Assembly (NCBI RefSeq): GCF_003323745.1
Contig: NZ_QOIL01000017.1
Coordinates: 62,001-126,000 of the forward strand
DNA from: Sphaerisporangium album
GTDB taxonomy: Bacteria; Actinomycetota; Actinomycetes; Streptosporangiales; Streptosporangiaceae
Reading direction: 5' to 3'
Length of the DNA: 64,000 bases
Made by a program: the position numbers and the translations under genes. Under the pieces are notes generated by a model. It saw only the letters and a list, made by a program, of their open reading frames with translations, did not search any database and was not told the DNA's origin. Shown piece after piece: positions 55,766-64,000 of the stretch (position 1 is the first letter of the stretch; each line of letters begins with the position of its first letter).

Positions 55766-57178
55766 TCACCAGGGAGAGGCGACCAGCCCCTGCAACAGCA
55801 GGCCGGTGACCACCTGCGCGGCGAGCAGGCGACGCCCCGGCGCGTACGCCGCCGCCACGCCGATCCACACCGCGAAGGGCACCCAGATGCGCTCCACCTC
55901 TCCCCGCGTCACCCCGCTGACGTCCAACGCCAGCACCGCCACCAGGGCCGCCGCCACGACGGCGGCGGCGCCGTGGCGGCGTGCCAGGTTCATCACGGCG
56001 ACCGCCCCCCTGGCCCTGGGGATGCGGCCACGAGGATTCCGGCCGGCCGCGGCGACGGCCGGGCATCGGCTGAGGTGGCGTCCCGCGTGGACGAGGCCCG
56101 CCGTGGTGGCCGGGCCGGTGATCAGTGCGAGGACGGCCAGGTTCGCCACCAGGAAGTACAGGTAGGGCCGGGCCGCGCCCGGGTCGGCCGCCCACTCCGC
56201 GTGGGTGGCCGCAACCCCGGCGAGCCACGAGAAGCCCGCAGCCGTGAACACGCCCGTCACGGCCGCCGCCCCTGCCAGGGCCGCGAGCACCGCCGGCCGC
56301 GGCGGCCGGACCAGCACGGCGACGGTCACGGGGATCAGCAGATAAGGGACCAGCCCGTAGCTCAGATACGGCAGAGCGCCGAGTAGCACCCCCGCCCCGG
56401 CCGCGAACCACGTCCTGGCCGTGGTGCTCCGGCCGAGCACCAGGAGCGCGACGCCCCACGCGCCGGCACCGGCGAAGAAGGCGTCCATCGTGGTGGCGAT
56501 CCAGACCGAGGCCGGGGTGAGGGCGAGGTACGGCAGCGCCCGCCGGGCCGCCTCCTCCCCCGCCAGGCGGCGTACGGTCAGCCCGATCGCCACCGTGGCC
56601 GAACAGCCGGCGAGGATCACCAGGATCGCCGCCCACAGCGGCCCGCCCAGACCCACGGCGGCCAGCGCCCAGACCACGAGCACAGGTAGTGGCGGATGCC
56701 CCCGCACATGCGTCGGATACTCCGGCAGCCGCTGGGTGAAGGACGCCAGCCAGCCGAGCGGGTCGTCGCCCACCGCGGGCAGCACCGCCAGATACTCCTG
56801 GCGGTGCGTGAACGGCGCGGCAAGCCCGTCGGCCGACATCGCCAGCACGATCGTCCAGGCCAGCGCGAAACCGTAGGCGACGAGCGACGCACGCCCGAAC
56901 CCGCCCCGCCTGACCAACTGCGGCAGGACCCGCACGGCGACGGCCGCGAGAACCGCCGCCGGGATCAGCGTGATCGTCAACACCCGGAAATGGGCGTGGA
57001 GCGGCGGCAGATGGTCGATCCGCAGCACGCCCAGCCCGTGCAGCACCGCGCCTAGCGCGACGCAGACGGCGATCAGCGCCCCCCACCAGGCGAGCGCCGC
57101 CCGCGTCCAGCGGCCGTCCGCGGCATCGGCCGGGCGGGCCCGCCGGGTGCCGACCGTCCGCCGGCTCGATCCCTCCAC
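55766..57178 (-). CDS. Polytopic membrane glycosyltransferase-like protein
   Basis: 470 residues with about twelve hydrophobic helices. The first outer loop carries RIDHLPPLHAHFRV and then ADGLAAPFTHRQEYLAVLP. A short loop HVRGHPPLPVLVVWAL resembles the Asp/Glu/His-bearing loop of GT-C mannosyltransferase-like proteins that use polyprenyl-phosphate sugars. ATG 57178 is divergent from the GT2 gene at 57271, whose relatives make such polyprenyl-phosphate sugars, so a two-step surface glycosylation is plausible. No definitive catalytic motif is seen. Confidence 0.75.
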   Translation of the reverse strand: MEGSSRRTVGTRRARPADAADGRWTRAALAWWGALIAVCVALGAVLHGLGVLRIDHLPPLHAHFRVLTITLIPAAVLAAVAVRVLPQLVRRGGFGRASLVAYGFALAWTIVLAMSADGLAAPFTHRQEYLAVLPAVGDDPLGWLASFTQRLPEYPTHVRGHPPLPVLVVWALAAVGLGGPLWAAILVILAGCSATVAIGLTVRRLAGEEAARRALPYLALTPASVWIATTMDAFFAGAGAWGVALLVLGRSTTARTWFAAGAGVLLGALPYLSYGLVPYLLIPVTVAVLVRPPRPAVLAALAGAAAVTGVFTAAGFSWLAGVAATHAEWAADPGAARPYLYFLVANLAVLALITGPATTAGLVHAGRHLSRCPAVAAAGRNPRGRIPRARGAVAVMNLARRHGAAAVVAAALVAVLALDVSGVTRGEVERIWVPFAVWIGVAAAYAPGRRLLAAQVVTGLLLQGLVASPW

Positions 57179-57270
57179 TCGGCAACAGTAGGTCTGAACT
57201 GGGCTTATTTTGAAGCCGGCGTCACCACTCCGTAAGAACCTCCGGGCGTTCCCTGCCCTAGCGTCGGAGC

Positions 57271-57927
57271 ATGGAGATCGACGTGGTCCTGCCGTGCCTG
57301 GACGAGGAGGCCGCCCTTCCCTGGGTGCTGGGACGCATGCCGTCCGGCTATCGGCCCATCGTCGTGGACAACGGGTCGACGGACGACTCGGTGAAGGTCG
57401 CCGCCCGGCTCGGGGCGCGGGTGCTCGTGGAACCGCGACGCGGCTTCGGCGCCGCCTGCCATGCCGGGTTGCTGGTCGCGACCTCCGACATCGTCGTCTT
57501 CATGGACGCCGACGCCTCCCTTGACCCGCGACAGCTGCCGCGCGTGGTCGAGCCGGTGCGAGCCGGAGACGGCGACCTGGTGCTCGGCCGGCGGATCGCC
57601 CGGTCGATGCGCGCCTGGCCGCCCCACGCGCGTGCCGCGAACGCCCTGCTGGCCCACCGGCTGCGCCGGCGCACCGGAGCCGTGGTGCACGACCTCGGCC
57701 CCATGCGCGCCGCGCGCCGCGCCGGGCTCATCGCCCTGGGGATGCGTGACCGCAGGTTCGGGTATCCGTTGGAGATGGTGCTGCGCGCCGCCGCGGCAGG
57801 TTGGCGGATCTCCGAGGCCGAGGTGGACTACCTGCCGCGCGCGGGCCGCTCCAAGGTCACCGGCACGGTACGCGGCACCGTTCGCGCGATCGGCGACATG
57901 CGGCGGGTCATGCGGGAAACGGTGTGA
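57271..57927 (+). CDS. Family 2 glycosyltransferase (polyprenyl-phosphate sugar synthase-like)
   Basis: 218 residues: IDVVLPCLDEEAALPWVLGR at the N-terminus, VVDNGSTDDSVKVAARLGAR (nucleotide-sugar binding), FMDADASLDP (DxD metal site near residue 78), FGYPLEMVLRAAAAGWRISE and DYLPRAGRSKVTGT near the end, all typical of dolichol/polyprenyl-phosphate glycosyltransferases. There is no membrane helix. It overlaps the next gene by four bases (GTGTGA). The product would feed the membrane transferase encoded divergently next to it. Confidence 0.88.
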   Translation: MEIDVVLPCLDEEAALPWVLGRMPSGYRPIVVDNGSTDDSVKVAARLGARVLVEPRRGFGAACHAGLLVATSDIVVFMDADASLDPRQLPRVVEPVRAGDGDLVLGRRIARSMRAWPPHARAANALLAHRLRRRTGAVVHDLGPMRAARRAGLIALGMRDRRFGYPLEMVLRAAAAGWRISEAEVDYLPRAGRSKVTGTVRGTVRAIGDMRRVMRETV

Positions 57928-58553
57928 CGCGGATCCTGGTCATCGCCAAGGAACCGGTACCCGGCCAGGTCAAGACCCGGCTCTGCCCGCCCTGCACCGA
58001 GGTGCAGGCCGCCCGGCTCGCCGCCGCCGCCCTGGAGGACACCTTGCGCACCGTGGCGGCGACCCGCGTACCGCACCCGGTCCTCGCCTTACAAGGGCTG
58101 CCGGGCCCCTGGCTGCCACCCGGTTTCACGGTGATCCCGCAACGCGGACGGGGCCTGGACGAGCGGCTCGCGGCGGCCTTCACCGACGCTCACCGCCTGC
58201 ACGCGGCGCCAATCGTCCTCATCGGCATGGACACCCCTCAGCTCACCCCGCCCCTGCTCGAAGCCGCCGCCGACGCGCTGACCGGGCATGACGCGGTCTA
58301 CGGCCCCGCCACCGACGGCGGCTTCTGGCTCCTCGGCCTGCGCCGCCCCAACCCCGCGCTGCTTCTCGGAGTGCCCATGTCGCAGGCGGGCACCGGAACG
58401 GCCCAGATCCGGCGCCTGCGCCAGGCCGGGCTGAGCACGGCCCTCCTGCCCGAACTGCGTGACGTCGACACCTTCGCCGACGCCTGCCAGGTCGCGGCAC
58501 AGGCACCCGGCACCCGGTTCGCCGCGACGTTGAAGGCCGTCCGCTCGGGCTGA
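57924..58553 (+). CDS. DUF2064/TIGR04282-type glycosyltransferase
   Basis: 209 residues of the GT-A-fold family annotated as TIGR04282 (DUF2064): TRILVIAKEPVPGQVKTRLCP at the start, IVLIGMDTPQLTPPLLEAAA in the middle and VYGPATDGGFWLLGLR, then LRDVDTFADA at the end. It resembles nucleotidyltransferases such as CofC/MobA in fold. It is translationally coupled to the preceding GT2, as commonly seen. GTG 57924 overlaps the GT2 stop. Confidence 0.88.
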   Translation: MTRILVIAKEPVPGQVKTRLCPPCTEVQAARLAAAALEDTLRTVAATRVPHPVLALQGLPGPWLPPGFTVIPQRGRGLDERLAAAFTDAHRLHAAPIVLIGMDTPQLTPPLLEAAADALTGHDAVYGPATDGGFWLLGLRRPNPALLLGVPMSQAGTGTAQIRRLRQAGLSTALLPELRDVDTFADACQVAAQAPGTRFAATLKAVRSG

Positions 58554-58750
58554 ACGGCTCGGTGCGCAGGCGCCGGACGTCGTCCTCGAAGAAGCCCTCG
58601 CGGCATGCGGTCCCGGCTGCGCAGGACCCGCGGGATCGTCCTGTGCTCATGTGTGTTCGTCATGACGACCATGGAAGTGAGACCGGGCGGGACTTCACAT
58701 GGCCATGACGCGCGGCTCTGTGTCCGATCGTCTACGGGACCATCCGACGG

Positions 58751-60100
58751 TCACGCCGGGGCGGTTTCCTCGAAGATGTCCAGCTGCCCCTTGGGCGGGG
58801 ACGGGATCGCCAGGGTGATGTTGCGGTAGCGGACGGCGGCCGGGAGGACGACGACGCCGCCGGGCACCGGGCGTGTCAGGCGCAGGTCGGCGAGCAGGAC
58901 GAGCGCGGCGTCGAGCAGGCCGTACGGGTCCTGCTGCCAGGCTCCGGTGAACGACGCCGCGCCGAACTTCTCGTACAGGTCCTGGATCAGTTCCTCCAGC
59001 CGGTGCCGTTCCAGGAACGCCAGCGGCTCGGGGCGGCGCGGCGGGTCGGGAACGCGTTCGGGGGCCGACCACGCGAGGTCGCGGACGACCCCGGCCTCGG
59101 GGAGCGCGGCGTCGATCCGGGCGAGCAGGTCCGCCTGCGCCTCGGACTCGACCGGCGGCTCGACCCACGCCAGGGCGTCCTCCTCCAGGAGGTCGGCGAT
59201 CCTGGCCAGCAGGAGGCCGGCCGCCCGGTTGACCACCCCGCCCCTGCCGGGGAACGCCTTGTCGGTGAAGCGGCCGCCCGGGTCGGCGAGAAGGACGCCC
59301 TCAGCCCGGCGTTCCACGACTAGGCCCGTGAGTCTGGCCAGGTTGTCGGTGACGTCGTCGCGGCGCAGCACGGCGGCGGCCTCGGCGTCCAGGTCGGCGT
59401 AGTAGACCACCGGGCGTTCCAGCAGCAGCCTGCGCACCCGGGCCTCGGGCGAGCCGCCGAGGCCGTCGAGCAGGCCCGCGGCGCTGGTCAGGTGCTGCAC
59501 GGGACGCGGCGGCCTGAACAGGGCCGCGCACACGTCGTGGTCGACGTCGTAGAGGGCGTCGCCGCCCTCGTCGCGGGCCCACGCCTCGGCCGAGCCGTCC
59601 GACAGCGTCAGCGCGCCGCGCTCGACCAGCCAGCCCACGACGTCCACCACGGCGCCCTTGTGGCCGGGGACCAGCGGGTCGAAGCCGAGGCCGTCGATGG
59701 AGTTGGCGACCGGCGCGAACAGGCGGACCAGGTCGGCCAGGCTGACCTCGACGCGCGACCTCTGGAAGGACCCGAGGATCAGGCAGAGGTAGGCCAGCCG
59801 CCTGCGGTCGAACGGCTTGCCCGCCCTGCTGGTGAAGATCTTGCCACGTGAGGGGTCCAGGACGTCCAGGCGGCGGATCAGCCGCACCTGGCGGGTCGTG
59901 GCGATGAGCGTGTACCCGAACAGGTCGCGCAGGTCGCGGGTGAGCTGGTCGGCCCAGGGCAGCACCCGCTCCAGCATCCCCGGCCGAGGGTGGACGGCCG
60001 TGATGAGGTCGCTGGTGAGCACCAGCCGTACGGCGTCCTGGTAGGAGCCGAGGTCGCCGGCGGCGACGTCCGCGGCCGCGCGCGGCTCAGGCATCGACAC
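58751..60100 (-). CDS. jetB: TIGR02678/DUF2398 protein (Wadjet type II JetB)
   Basis: 449 residues of the TIGR02678 family, the MukE-like partner of a Wadjet SMC complex. Recognisable features: DAVRLVLTSDLITAVHPRPGML at the N-terminus, then LRDLFGYTLIATTRQVRLIR, KPFDRRRLAYLCLILGSFQRSRVEVSLADL (winged-helix region), NLARLTGLVVERRAEGVLLAD, GGVVNRAAGLLLARIADLLEE and LLADLRLTRPVPGGVVVLPAAVRYRN. It overlaps jetA by 14 bases (GTG 60100) or 8 bases (ATG 60094). The SMC gene expected right after it is instead 27.7 kb further left, and convergent glycosyltransferase genes follow. Confidence 0.85.
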   Translation of the reverse strand: MSMPEPRAAADVAAGDLGSYQDAVRLVLTSDLITAVHPRPGMLERVLPWADQLTRDLRDLFGYTLIATTRQVRLIRRLDVLDPSRGKIFTSRAGKPFDRRRLAYLCLILGSFQRSRVEVSLADLVRLFAPVANSIDGLGFDPLVPGHKGAVVDVVGWLVERGALTLSDGSAEAWARDEGGDALYDVDHDVCAALFRPPRPVQHLTSAAGLLDGLGGSPEARVRRLLLERPVVYYADLDAEAAAVLRRDDVTDNLARLTGLVVERRAEGVLLADPGGRFTDKAFPGRGGVVNRAAGLLLARIADLLEEDALAWVEPPVESEAQADLLARIDAALPEAGVVRDLAWSAPERVPDPPRRPEPLAFLERHRLEELIQDLYEKFGAASFTGAWQQDPYGLLDAALVLLADLRLTRPVPGGVVVLPAAVRYRNITLAIPSPPKGQLDIFEETAPA

Positions 60101-61670
60101 CCCCCGCGCGCGTGACCAGGCGCAGGGAGAAGCCGGGCAGGTGCAGGACGCCGTGCGGCGTGCGGACGGCGCTGCCCTTCGGGTCCGGGACCAGCCGCAT
60201 GACCACGGTGCCCTCGGTGCCCGCCCCGGACCTCAGCCGACCGGAGACGACCGTCCTGGCCTCCAGCGCACGGGTCAGCAGGGCGAGCAGCACCCGGGTC
60301 TCGGCCTCGTCCAGCACCCTGTCGTGGGCGCCGCCGTTCGCGAGGCTGTCGGCGGCGGCGCGCTCGGCCGCCCGGGCCGCGACCTGCCGCCGCCGCAGGT
60401 CCGCCCGCATCCGGGTGTCGGCCCGGACGGGCTGGGGCAGCCCCGGGCCCGCCTGGCGTCCGGTGCGGAACTGGGTGAGCGCGACCTCGATGCCGGGGGC
60501 CTCCCACCACGTGGCGCGCGACGAGATCTGCTCGGCGTCGTCGTGCGCGCCGCCCAGGTGCCGGGCCGAGCCCACGTTGAACGCCGCGGCCATCAGCGCG
60601 TGGGCGGCGGCCTCGTCCGGGGTGTTGAACGTCCATTCGGCCAGGTGCCGCAGCTCGGAGACGCGGTTCACGCCGCCGCGCCTGGCCTCGGTGAGCTGCC
60701 GCAGCAGGGCGATCACGCCGGAGACCGCCGAGCGGGTGGCCCGGCGCAGGTCGGCGGCGCCGGACTCGGCGTCGGGCGCCGCCGTGAACCACGCGCGCAG
60801 CGTCCGCCAGCGGCGGCGCCAGTCCTCGACGCGCTCGGCGCCGCCCAGGAACGGACGGTCGTCCGCGGTGGCCGCCCGGGTCAGCAGCGTGGCGACGCCG
60901 GTCGCCTCGACGTCCCGCACGGCCCGGTCGAGGCGGGGCAGGTAGCGGTCGAGCTCGGCCATGAAGTCGCTCATGTGGGTGAGCAGGGCGTTCTTGTAGC
61001 GCAGGAACAACTCGGGCGAGGCCTCCGTGGAGGTGACGATCTCGCCGAGGGTCACGTGGAAGTGGGCGGACCGGCGCACCATGTCCTCCATGACCTGGTC
61101 CAGCCGGGAGAGGCGCCGATAGACCTGCTCCTCGTCGCCGGCGCGGTTGGCCGAGGCGAGCGACCGCAGGTCGTCCAGGATGTCGGAGAACACCAGCCGG
61201 GACAGGTTCGCGTCCTGGACGCGCGCGGCGAGCACGTCCTCGACGGCGAGGAACGCCCGGTAGCCGAGCTCGCTGAACTGGTAGACGGACTGCCGGTTGC
61301 GGTAGCGCGCCAGGGACCCCGCCCGCGAGGCGTCCTCCAGCCGGTGGATGATGCGGTCGGCAGCCAGCGAGTCCAGCCGGTCGCGCAGCGAGGCGCCGGG
61401 GTCGGGGACGTCGTCGTGGAGCAGCGCCAGCTCGGCGAGGGCCGCCGCCACGTCGTCGGTGTCGACCCGGACCCGGTGGACGGCCCTCAGCCGGTCCATC
61501 GCCCGGAGCGCCCACAGGTAGACGACGTAGTCGTCGCGCTGCGTGAAGTTGAACAGCCGGAACCTGTCGCCGACCGCGAGCGCGTCCAGGTCCAGCGCGC
61601 GCCGTGCCCGCTCCGTCCGCCCTACCGGCCCTGTCGGCCGTGTCCACCGGCCGTTCGTCGCATCCCCCAT
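60087..61670 (-). CDS. jetA: TIGR02677/DUF2397 protein (Wadjet type II JetA)
   Basis: 527 residues of the TIGR02677 family, the kleisin-like subunit of Wadjet. RFRLFNFTQRDDYVVYLWALR near residue 30, RYRNRQSVYQFSELGYRAFLAVEDVL near residue 120, an alpha-helical middle, and ATWWEAPGIEVALTQFRTGR, then RLRSGAGTEGTVVMRLVP at the end. ATG 61670 has no clear ribosome site; GATACT lies 10 bases upstream, so a leaderless message is possible. It is the first gene of the jetA-jetB pair. Confidence 0.85.
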   Translation of the reverse strand: MGDATNGRWTRPTGPVGRTERARRALDLDALAVGDRFRLFNFTQRDDYVVYLWALRAMDRLRAVHRVRVDTDDVAAALAELALLHDDVPDPGASLRDRLDSLAADRIIHRLEDASRAGSLARYRNRQSVYQFSELGYRAFLAVEDVLAARVQDANLSRLVFSDILDDLRSLASANRAGDEEQVYRRLSRLDQVMEDMVRRSAHFHVTLGEIVTSTEASPELFLRYKNALLTHMSDFMAELDRYLPRLDRAVRDVEATGVATLLTRAATADDRPFLGGAERVEDWRRRWRTLRAWFTAAPDAESGAADLRRATRSAVSGVIALLRQLTEARRGGVNRVSELRHLAEWTFNTPDEAAAHALMAAAFNVGSARHLGGAHDDAEQISSRATWWEAPGIEVALTQFRTGRQAGPGLPQPVRADTRMRADLRRRQVAARAAERAAADSLANGGAHDRVLDEAETRVLLALLTRALEARTVVSGRLRSGAGTEGTVVMRLVPDPKGSAVRTPHGVLHLPGFSLRLVTRAGGVDA

Positions 61671-61735
61671 GACAGTGGCAAGTATCCCGCAGACGGGGGC
61701 CGCGTCCGACCCCGTGCCCGCTTGTGCGCGTGGCG

Positions 61736-61770
61736 GACGGCCGCGGCAGGGGAGTCGTGCCGCGGCCGTC
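61736..61770 (-). terminator. Hairpin terminator of the Pro/Thr-rich gene
   Basis: A perfect 13-bp stem (61736-61748 with 61758-61770, GACGGCCGCGGCA) and a 9-base loop, 27 bases past the stop at 61797 and 66 bases before the jetA start. It should isolate jetA from upstream transcription. Confidence 0.75.
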
Positions 61771-61796
61771 GCGAACGTCACGTCATGCGCGCGGGC

Positions 61797-62711
61797 TCAC
61801 GGGGTCGGGGTCGGGCTTGGGGTCTCACTGCCCGTGGGGGTCGGCGCGGGGGTCGTGGGGACGTCGGTCGGCGTGCCGGTCGGCGTCCCGGTGGGCAGGT
61901 CGGTGGGCGGCGGGGTGACCGTGGGGGTCACCGTGGGCGGCACGGTCGGCGTGGCCGTCGGGGTCGGGACGGGCGGGATGGACGGCGTGGGGCACGGCTT
62001 GGGCGTGCGCCACTTGGCGGACCCGCCCGGGCGCCACTTCCACTGCTTGGTGTACCACCAGTCCTTGCCGCGCCAGAGGTTGCGGATGGGCCGCGTCAGG
62101 TCGTAGACGTACGCGGCGGTGGCCTGCTCGGTGCCGCTCGCGGAGCTCACCGAGACCCAGTCCCCCTGCTGGATCTCGCCGTTGCCCCGGCTGCCGGCGA
62201 ACGTCCTGGTGGTGTCGTCGATGGCGTAGACCTTCTCGAAGCCGTCCTGGCTGCGAACGGTGATCGAGTCCTCGGCCACGACGGTGGCCTCGCCGGTCTG
62301 GGTGAACACGGTGACGAAGACGCAGGCGTCCTTCGTGGCGACGACGAACTCACCGTGCGGCGTGCCGAGGAACGCCCACGGGCCCAGAGGCGGCACCTGC
62401 GGGGGCGTGGTGGGCGACGGCGTCGGAACGGGCGGCGCGGTGGGAAGATCTGTCGGGTCGCCCGTGGGGCTCGTGGTCGGTGATCCTGTGGGGCTCGCCG
62501 TGTCGGTGGGCGTGGGGGTACCCGGGTCGGTGGCCGTCGGCGTGGCGGGCGGGGGTTCCGGCGTGCCCGCGGAGGCCGCGGCCACGCCCATGCCTCCCGA
62601 CGCCACGAGGATGGTGGCGGTGGCGAAGATCACCGGCCGCGGAACACGCCAGTGCGGCCCGCCCTGTGCGTTCGACCGTACTTCGTCGGGCTTACCAGGG
62701 TTTGTTGGCAT
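61797..62711 (-). CDS. Secreted Pro/Thr-rich protein with small central domain
   Basis: 304 residues. After a basic N-terminus, a signal or anchor (PVIFATATILVASGGMGVAAASA, about 30-53) leads into a Pro/Thr/Ser stalk. A globular domain (about 105-220) contains GPWAFLGTPHGEFVVATKDACVF, VAEDSITVRSQDGFEKVYAI and GNGEIQQGDWVSVSS, which looks like a small beta-barrel similar to the extracytoplasmic DUF5666-type folds. A second long Pro/Thr tail (SIPPVPTPTATPTVPPTVTP and on) forms the C-terminus, coded by near-repeats. A surface or wall role is likely. ATG 62711 follows AAGGGA. Confidence 0.75.
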   Translation of the reverse strand: MPTNPGKPDEVRSNAQGGPHWRVPRPVIFATATILVASGGMGVAAASAGTPEPPPATPTATDPGTPTPTDTASPTGSPTTSPTGDPTDLPTAPPVPTPSPTTPPQVPPLGPWAFLGTPHGEFVVATKDACVFVTVFTQTGEATVVAEDSITVRSQDGFEKVYAIDDTTRTFAGSRGNGEIQQGDWVSVSSASGTEQATAAYVYDLTRPIRNLWRGKDWWYTKQWKWRPGGSAKWRTPKPCPTPSIPPVPTPTATPTVPPTVTPTVTPPPTDLPTGTPTGTPTDVPTTPAPTPTGSETPSPTPTP

Positions 62712-63159
62712 CACTACGTCCCTTATCAAAGCTAGTGCTGATCGCTCCTCCCCCATCCACCGTCCGGTATGAGTGGAGCGTCCCTGCGTACCCCTCGATC
62801 GCGCACATCGCATCTCCTCCCTTTTCACCCCGAACCGAGGGGACCGCGGGAGCCTGCCCGCTTCATCCGCACCCATGCGGGCACATCCGGCGGCCGGTCC
62901 CGGAATCGGCGTCCTTGCCCAGGTAAACCCGTATCCGCCACTTCGAAATAAATTTGTGACCAACCCGCACCGGCCTCCACACCCGGGCCGGGCGCCGCCG
63001 GCGTCAACGCCCGCTGTCAGTTACACGCTCGCAAGGTCCCCGTAACGCCGCCAGGCGATCAAGCACGATCTCATTCAGGTCGTTAGAGGACGAACCTCAC
63101 TATTCACGTGCATCACTCGCGTACGGAATATCTGGGGCATTGCACCTGAAGGGAAAGAA
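62712..63159. other. 448-base divergent intergenic region
   Basis: No gene seen. It must hold the promoters for the Pro/Thr-rich gene and the alpha/beta hydrolase. A distinctly AT-rich patch (AAATAAATTTGTGACC at about 62945-62960) and another at about 63085-63140 (TATTCACGTGCATCAC, GGAATATCT) are the likeliest promoter elements. No recognised operator. Confidence 0.4.
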
Positions 63160-64000
63160 ATGCGCTTGCATGCGCAGGCCTGGCGGCGGGGACTCGTCGG
63201 AGCCGTCACGGCCGCCGCGATCTCCGCGACCTTCCTGGCGGGACCGGCCTACGCCGACCCCCCGGCATCCCGAAGCGGCGACGGGGAATGGACCGTCCAG
63301 AAGGAGGACTCCGGCTTCCGGATCACACTGCGCCTGGACCGGCCACTACCCGTCCGCGACGCCGTCCCGGAGCTCGCCGTCGACGGCAGATCGCTCGGCC
63401 CGGCCGAGGAGTCGCCGGACGGGCGGACGCTGACGATCGTCACCTCCGACCCCGGCGCCGCGGCCGCGTCGTCCGTCGACGTGGCCTGGAACGGAGAGGT
63501 CCCCACACCGGCCGCGAACCTCAGGAGCGCCGGCCCCGACGCGGCCGGCCCCTCCCCCGAGGCGGCCCGCAAGAAGCCCCCGCACCTCCCCGTCGACCCC
63601 GCGGCGCCCGGCCCGTACACGGTCGCGCCGGACGAGTACGACCTCGGGGACACCGGCATCGCGCCGGCGAGCCTGAGCGGCAAGCCGGTCGAGCTCCGCG
63701 CCGCCGTCTACCTGCCGGTGGGCGCCAAAGGCCCGCGCCCGCTCGTCGTGTTCCTGCACGGCCGCCACTCCGCGTGCTACAACCCGGTCACCCGGACGAC
63801 GTCCAACAGCGCCTGGCCCTGCCCCGCCGGGCAGCAGCCCATCGCCAGCTACCGGGGCTACGACGGCCCCGCGAACGTGCTGGCGAGCCATGGCTACGTC
63901 GTCGTGTCGATCAGCGCCAACGGCGTCAACGCCGCCGACAACCCCTTCAGCGACGACCGCGGCGCCAAGGCACGCGGAGAGCTCGTCATGAAGCACCTCG
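63160..64000 (+). CDS. Secreted alpha/beta hydrolase (partial, runs off window)
   Basis: At least 280 residues, with no stop before the edge. A signal peptide (about 1-32, ending AGPAYA) precedes an N-terminal beta domain, then an alpha/beta hydrolase core beginning ELRAAVYLPVGAKGPRPLVV. FLHGRHSACYN supplies the oxyanion-hole HG. NVLASHGYVVVSISANGVNA is the usual strand before the catalytic loop; the catalytic Ser, Asp and His would lie beyond the window. ATG 63160 lies 5 bases after GAAGGGA. A dienelactone-hydrolase- or lipase-like role outside the cell is likely. Confidence 0.85.
   Translation, partial: MRLHAQAWRRGLVGAVTAAAISATFLAGPAYADPPASRSGDGEWTVQKEDSGFRITLRLDRPLPVRDAVPELAVDGRSLGPAEESPDGRTLTIVTSDPGAAAASSVDVAWNGEVPTPAANLRSAGPDAAGPSPEAARKKPPHLPVDPAAPGPYTVAPDEYDLGDTGIAPASLSGKPVELRAAVYLPVGAKGPRPLVVFLHGRHSACYNPVTRTTSNSAWPCPAGQQPIASYRGYDGPANVLASHGYVVVSISANGVNAADNPFSDDRGAKARGELVMKHL

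Noticed and set aside
58554..58750. Possible gene fragment in the glycosyltransferase/jetB gap (minus-strand REGFFEDDVRRLRTEP)
   Set aside because: It is too short, has no start and no recognised family. The gap also shows no strong terminator.
1..64000. CRISPR arrays, tRNA or rRNA genes, transposases, integrases or att sites
   Set aside because: No regularly spaced repeats, cloverleaf-like CCA-ended sequences, DDE or tyrosine-recombinase motifs were noticed. Rearrangements are inferred from gene relics, not from mobile elements.

Overview
The window is very GC-rich (roughly 70-75 percent by eye), with GTG starts, strong third-position GC, 4-base start/stop overlaps and IdeR/DmdR-type iron boxes. 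That points to a filamentous actinomycete. The set of secreted proteins and the hydroxamate siderophore cluster resemble Streptosporangiales such as Actinomadura or Nonomuraea, but I cannot fix the genus from the sequence alone.

Region 1 (1-18.9 kb) is an iron-regulated hydroxamate siderophore locus. A giant NRPS on the minus strand runs off the left edge. It is divergent from a FecCD-FecCD-ATPase importer, followed by a hydroxyornithine formyltransferase and, divergent from that, an L-ornithine N5-monooxygenase. Four iron boxes sit in the two divergent intergenic regions. The NRPS reads as (partial C)-A1-MT-PCP / C-A2(Ser)-PCP / C-A3(N5-hydroxyornithine)-MT-PCP / C..., which suggests an N-methylated, formyl-hydroxyornithine-, Ser- and hydroxyornithine-containing siderophore of the scabichelin/albachelin type. 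The NRPS has an apparent 1-base frameshift in its fourth C domain. A sliver of a siderophore-interacting flavoprotein gene lies behind the monooxygenase.

Region 2 (19-26.5 kb) has a secreted DNRLRE-metallophosphatase, a TolB-like propeller protein, and a four-gene minus-strand operon of His/Met-rich envelope proteins (YtkA/FixH-like and multi-membrane-spanning; function unknown, possibly metal handling). It ends in a relic copy of an NRPS condensation domain.

Region 3 is a split Wadjet (type II, TIGR02677/02678/02680) system. JetA and JetB lie at 58.7-61.7 kb and the SMC-like JetC at 26.5-31.1 kb, all on the minus strand and in the canonical order, but separated by 27.7 kb of unrelated genes. 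No JetD nuclease is visible.

Region 4 (31.3-40.5 kb), between the Wadjet halves, looks like an uncharacterised small-molecule, perhaps metallophore, locus. It holds an ATP-grasp ligase, a DszC/SfnB-like flavin monooxygenase, two SAM methyltransferases, a complete siderophore-type ABC importer, a PduX-like GHMP (threonine?) kinase and a cysteine-synthase-fold PLP enzyme. The last six plus-strand genes are tightly packed or overlapping.

Region 5 (40.5-58.6 kb) has a small membrane protein and an ECF sigma factor, two very large secreted multidomain proteins (a DUF4082 protein and a sugar-dehydrogenase/ThuA/DUF1080 protein), a GH15/4-TM/molybdopterin-oxidoreductase operon, a polytopic membrane glycosyltransferase-like protein and two small glycosyltransferases. 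The right end (61.8-64 kb) holds a Pro/Thr-rich secreted protein and the start of a secreted alpha/beta hydrolase.
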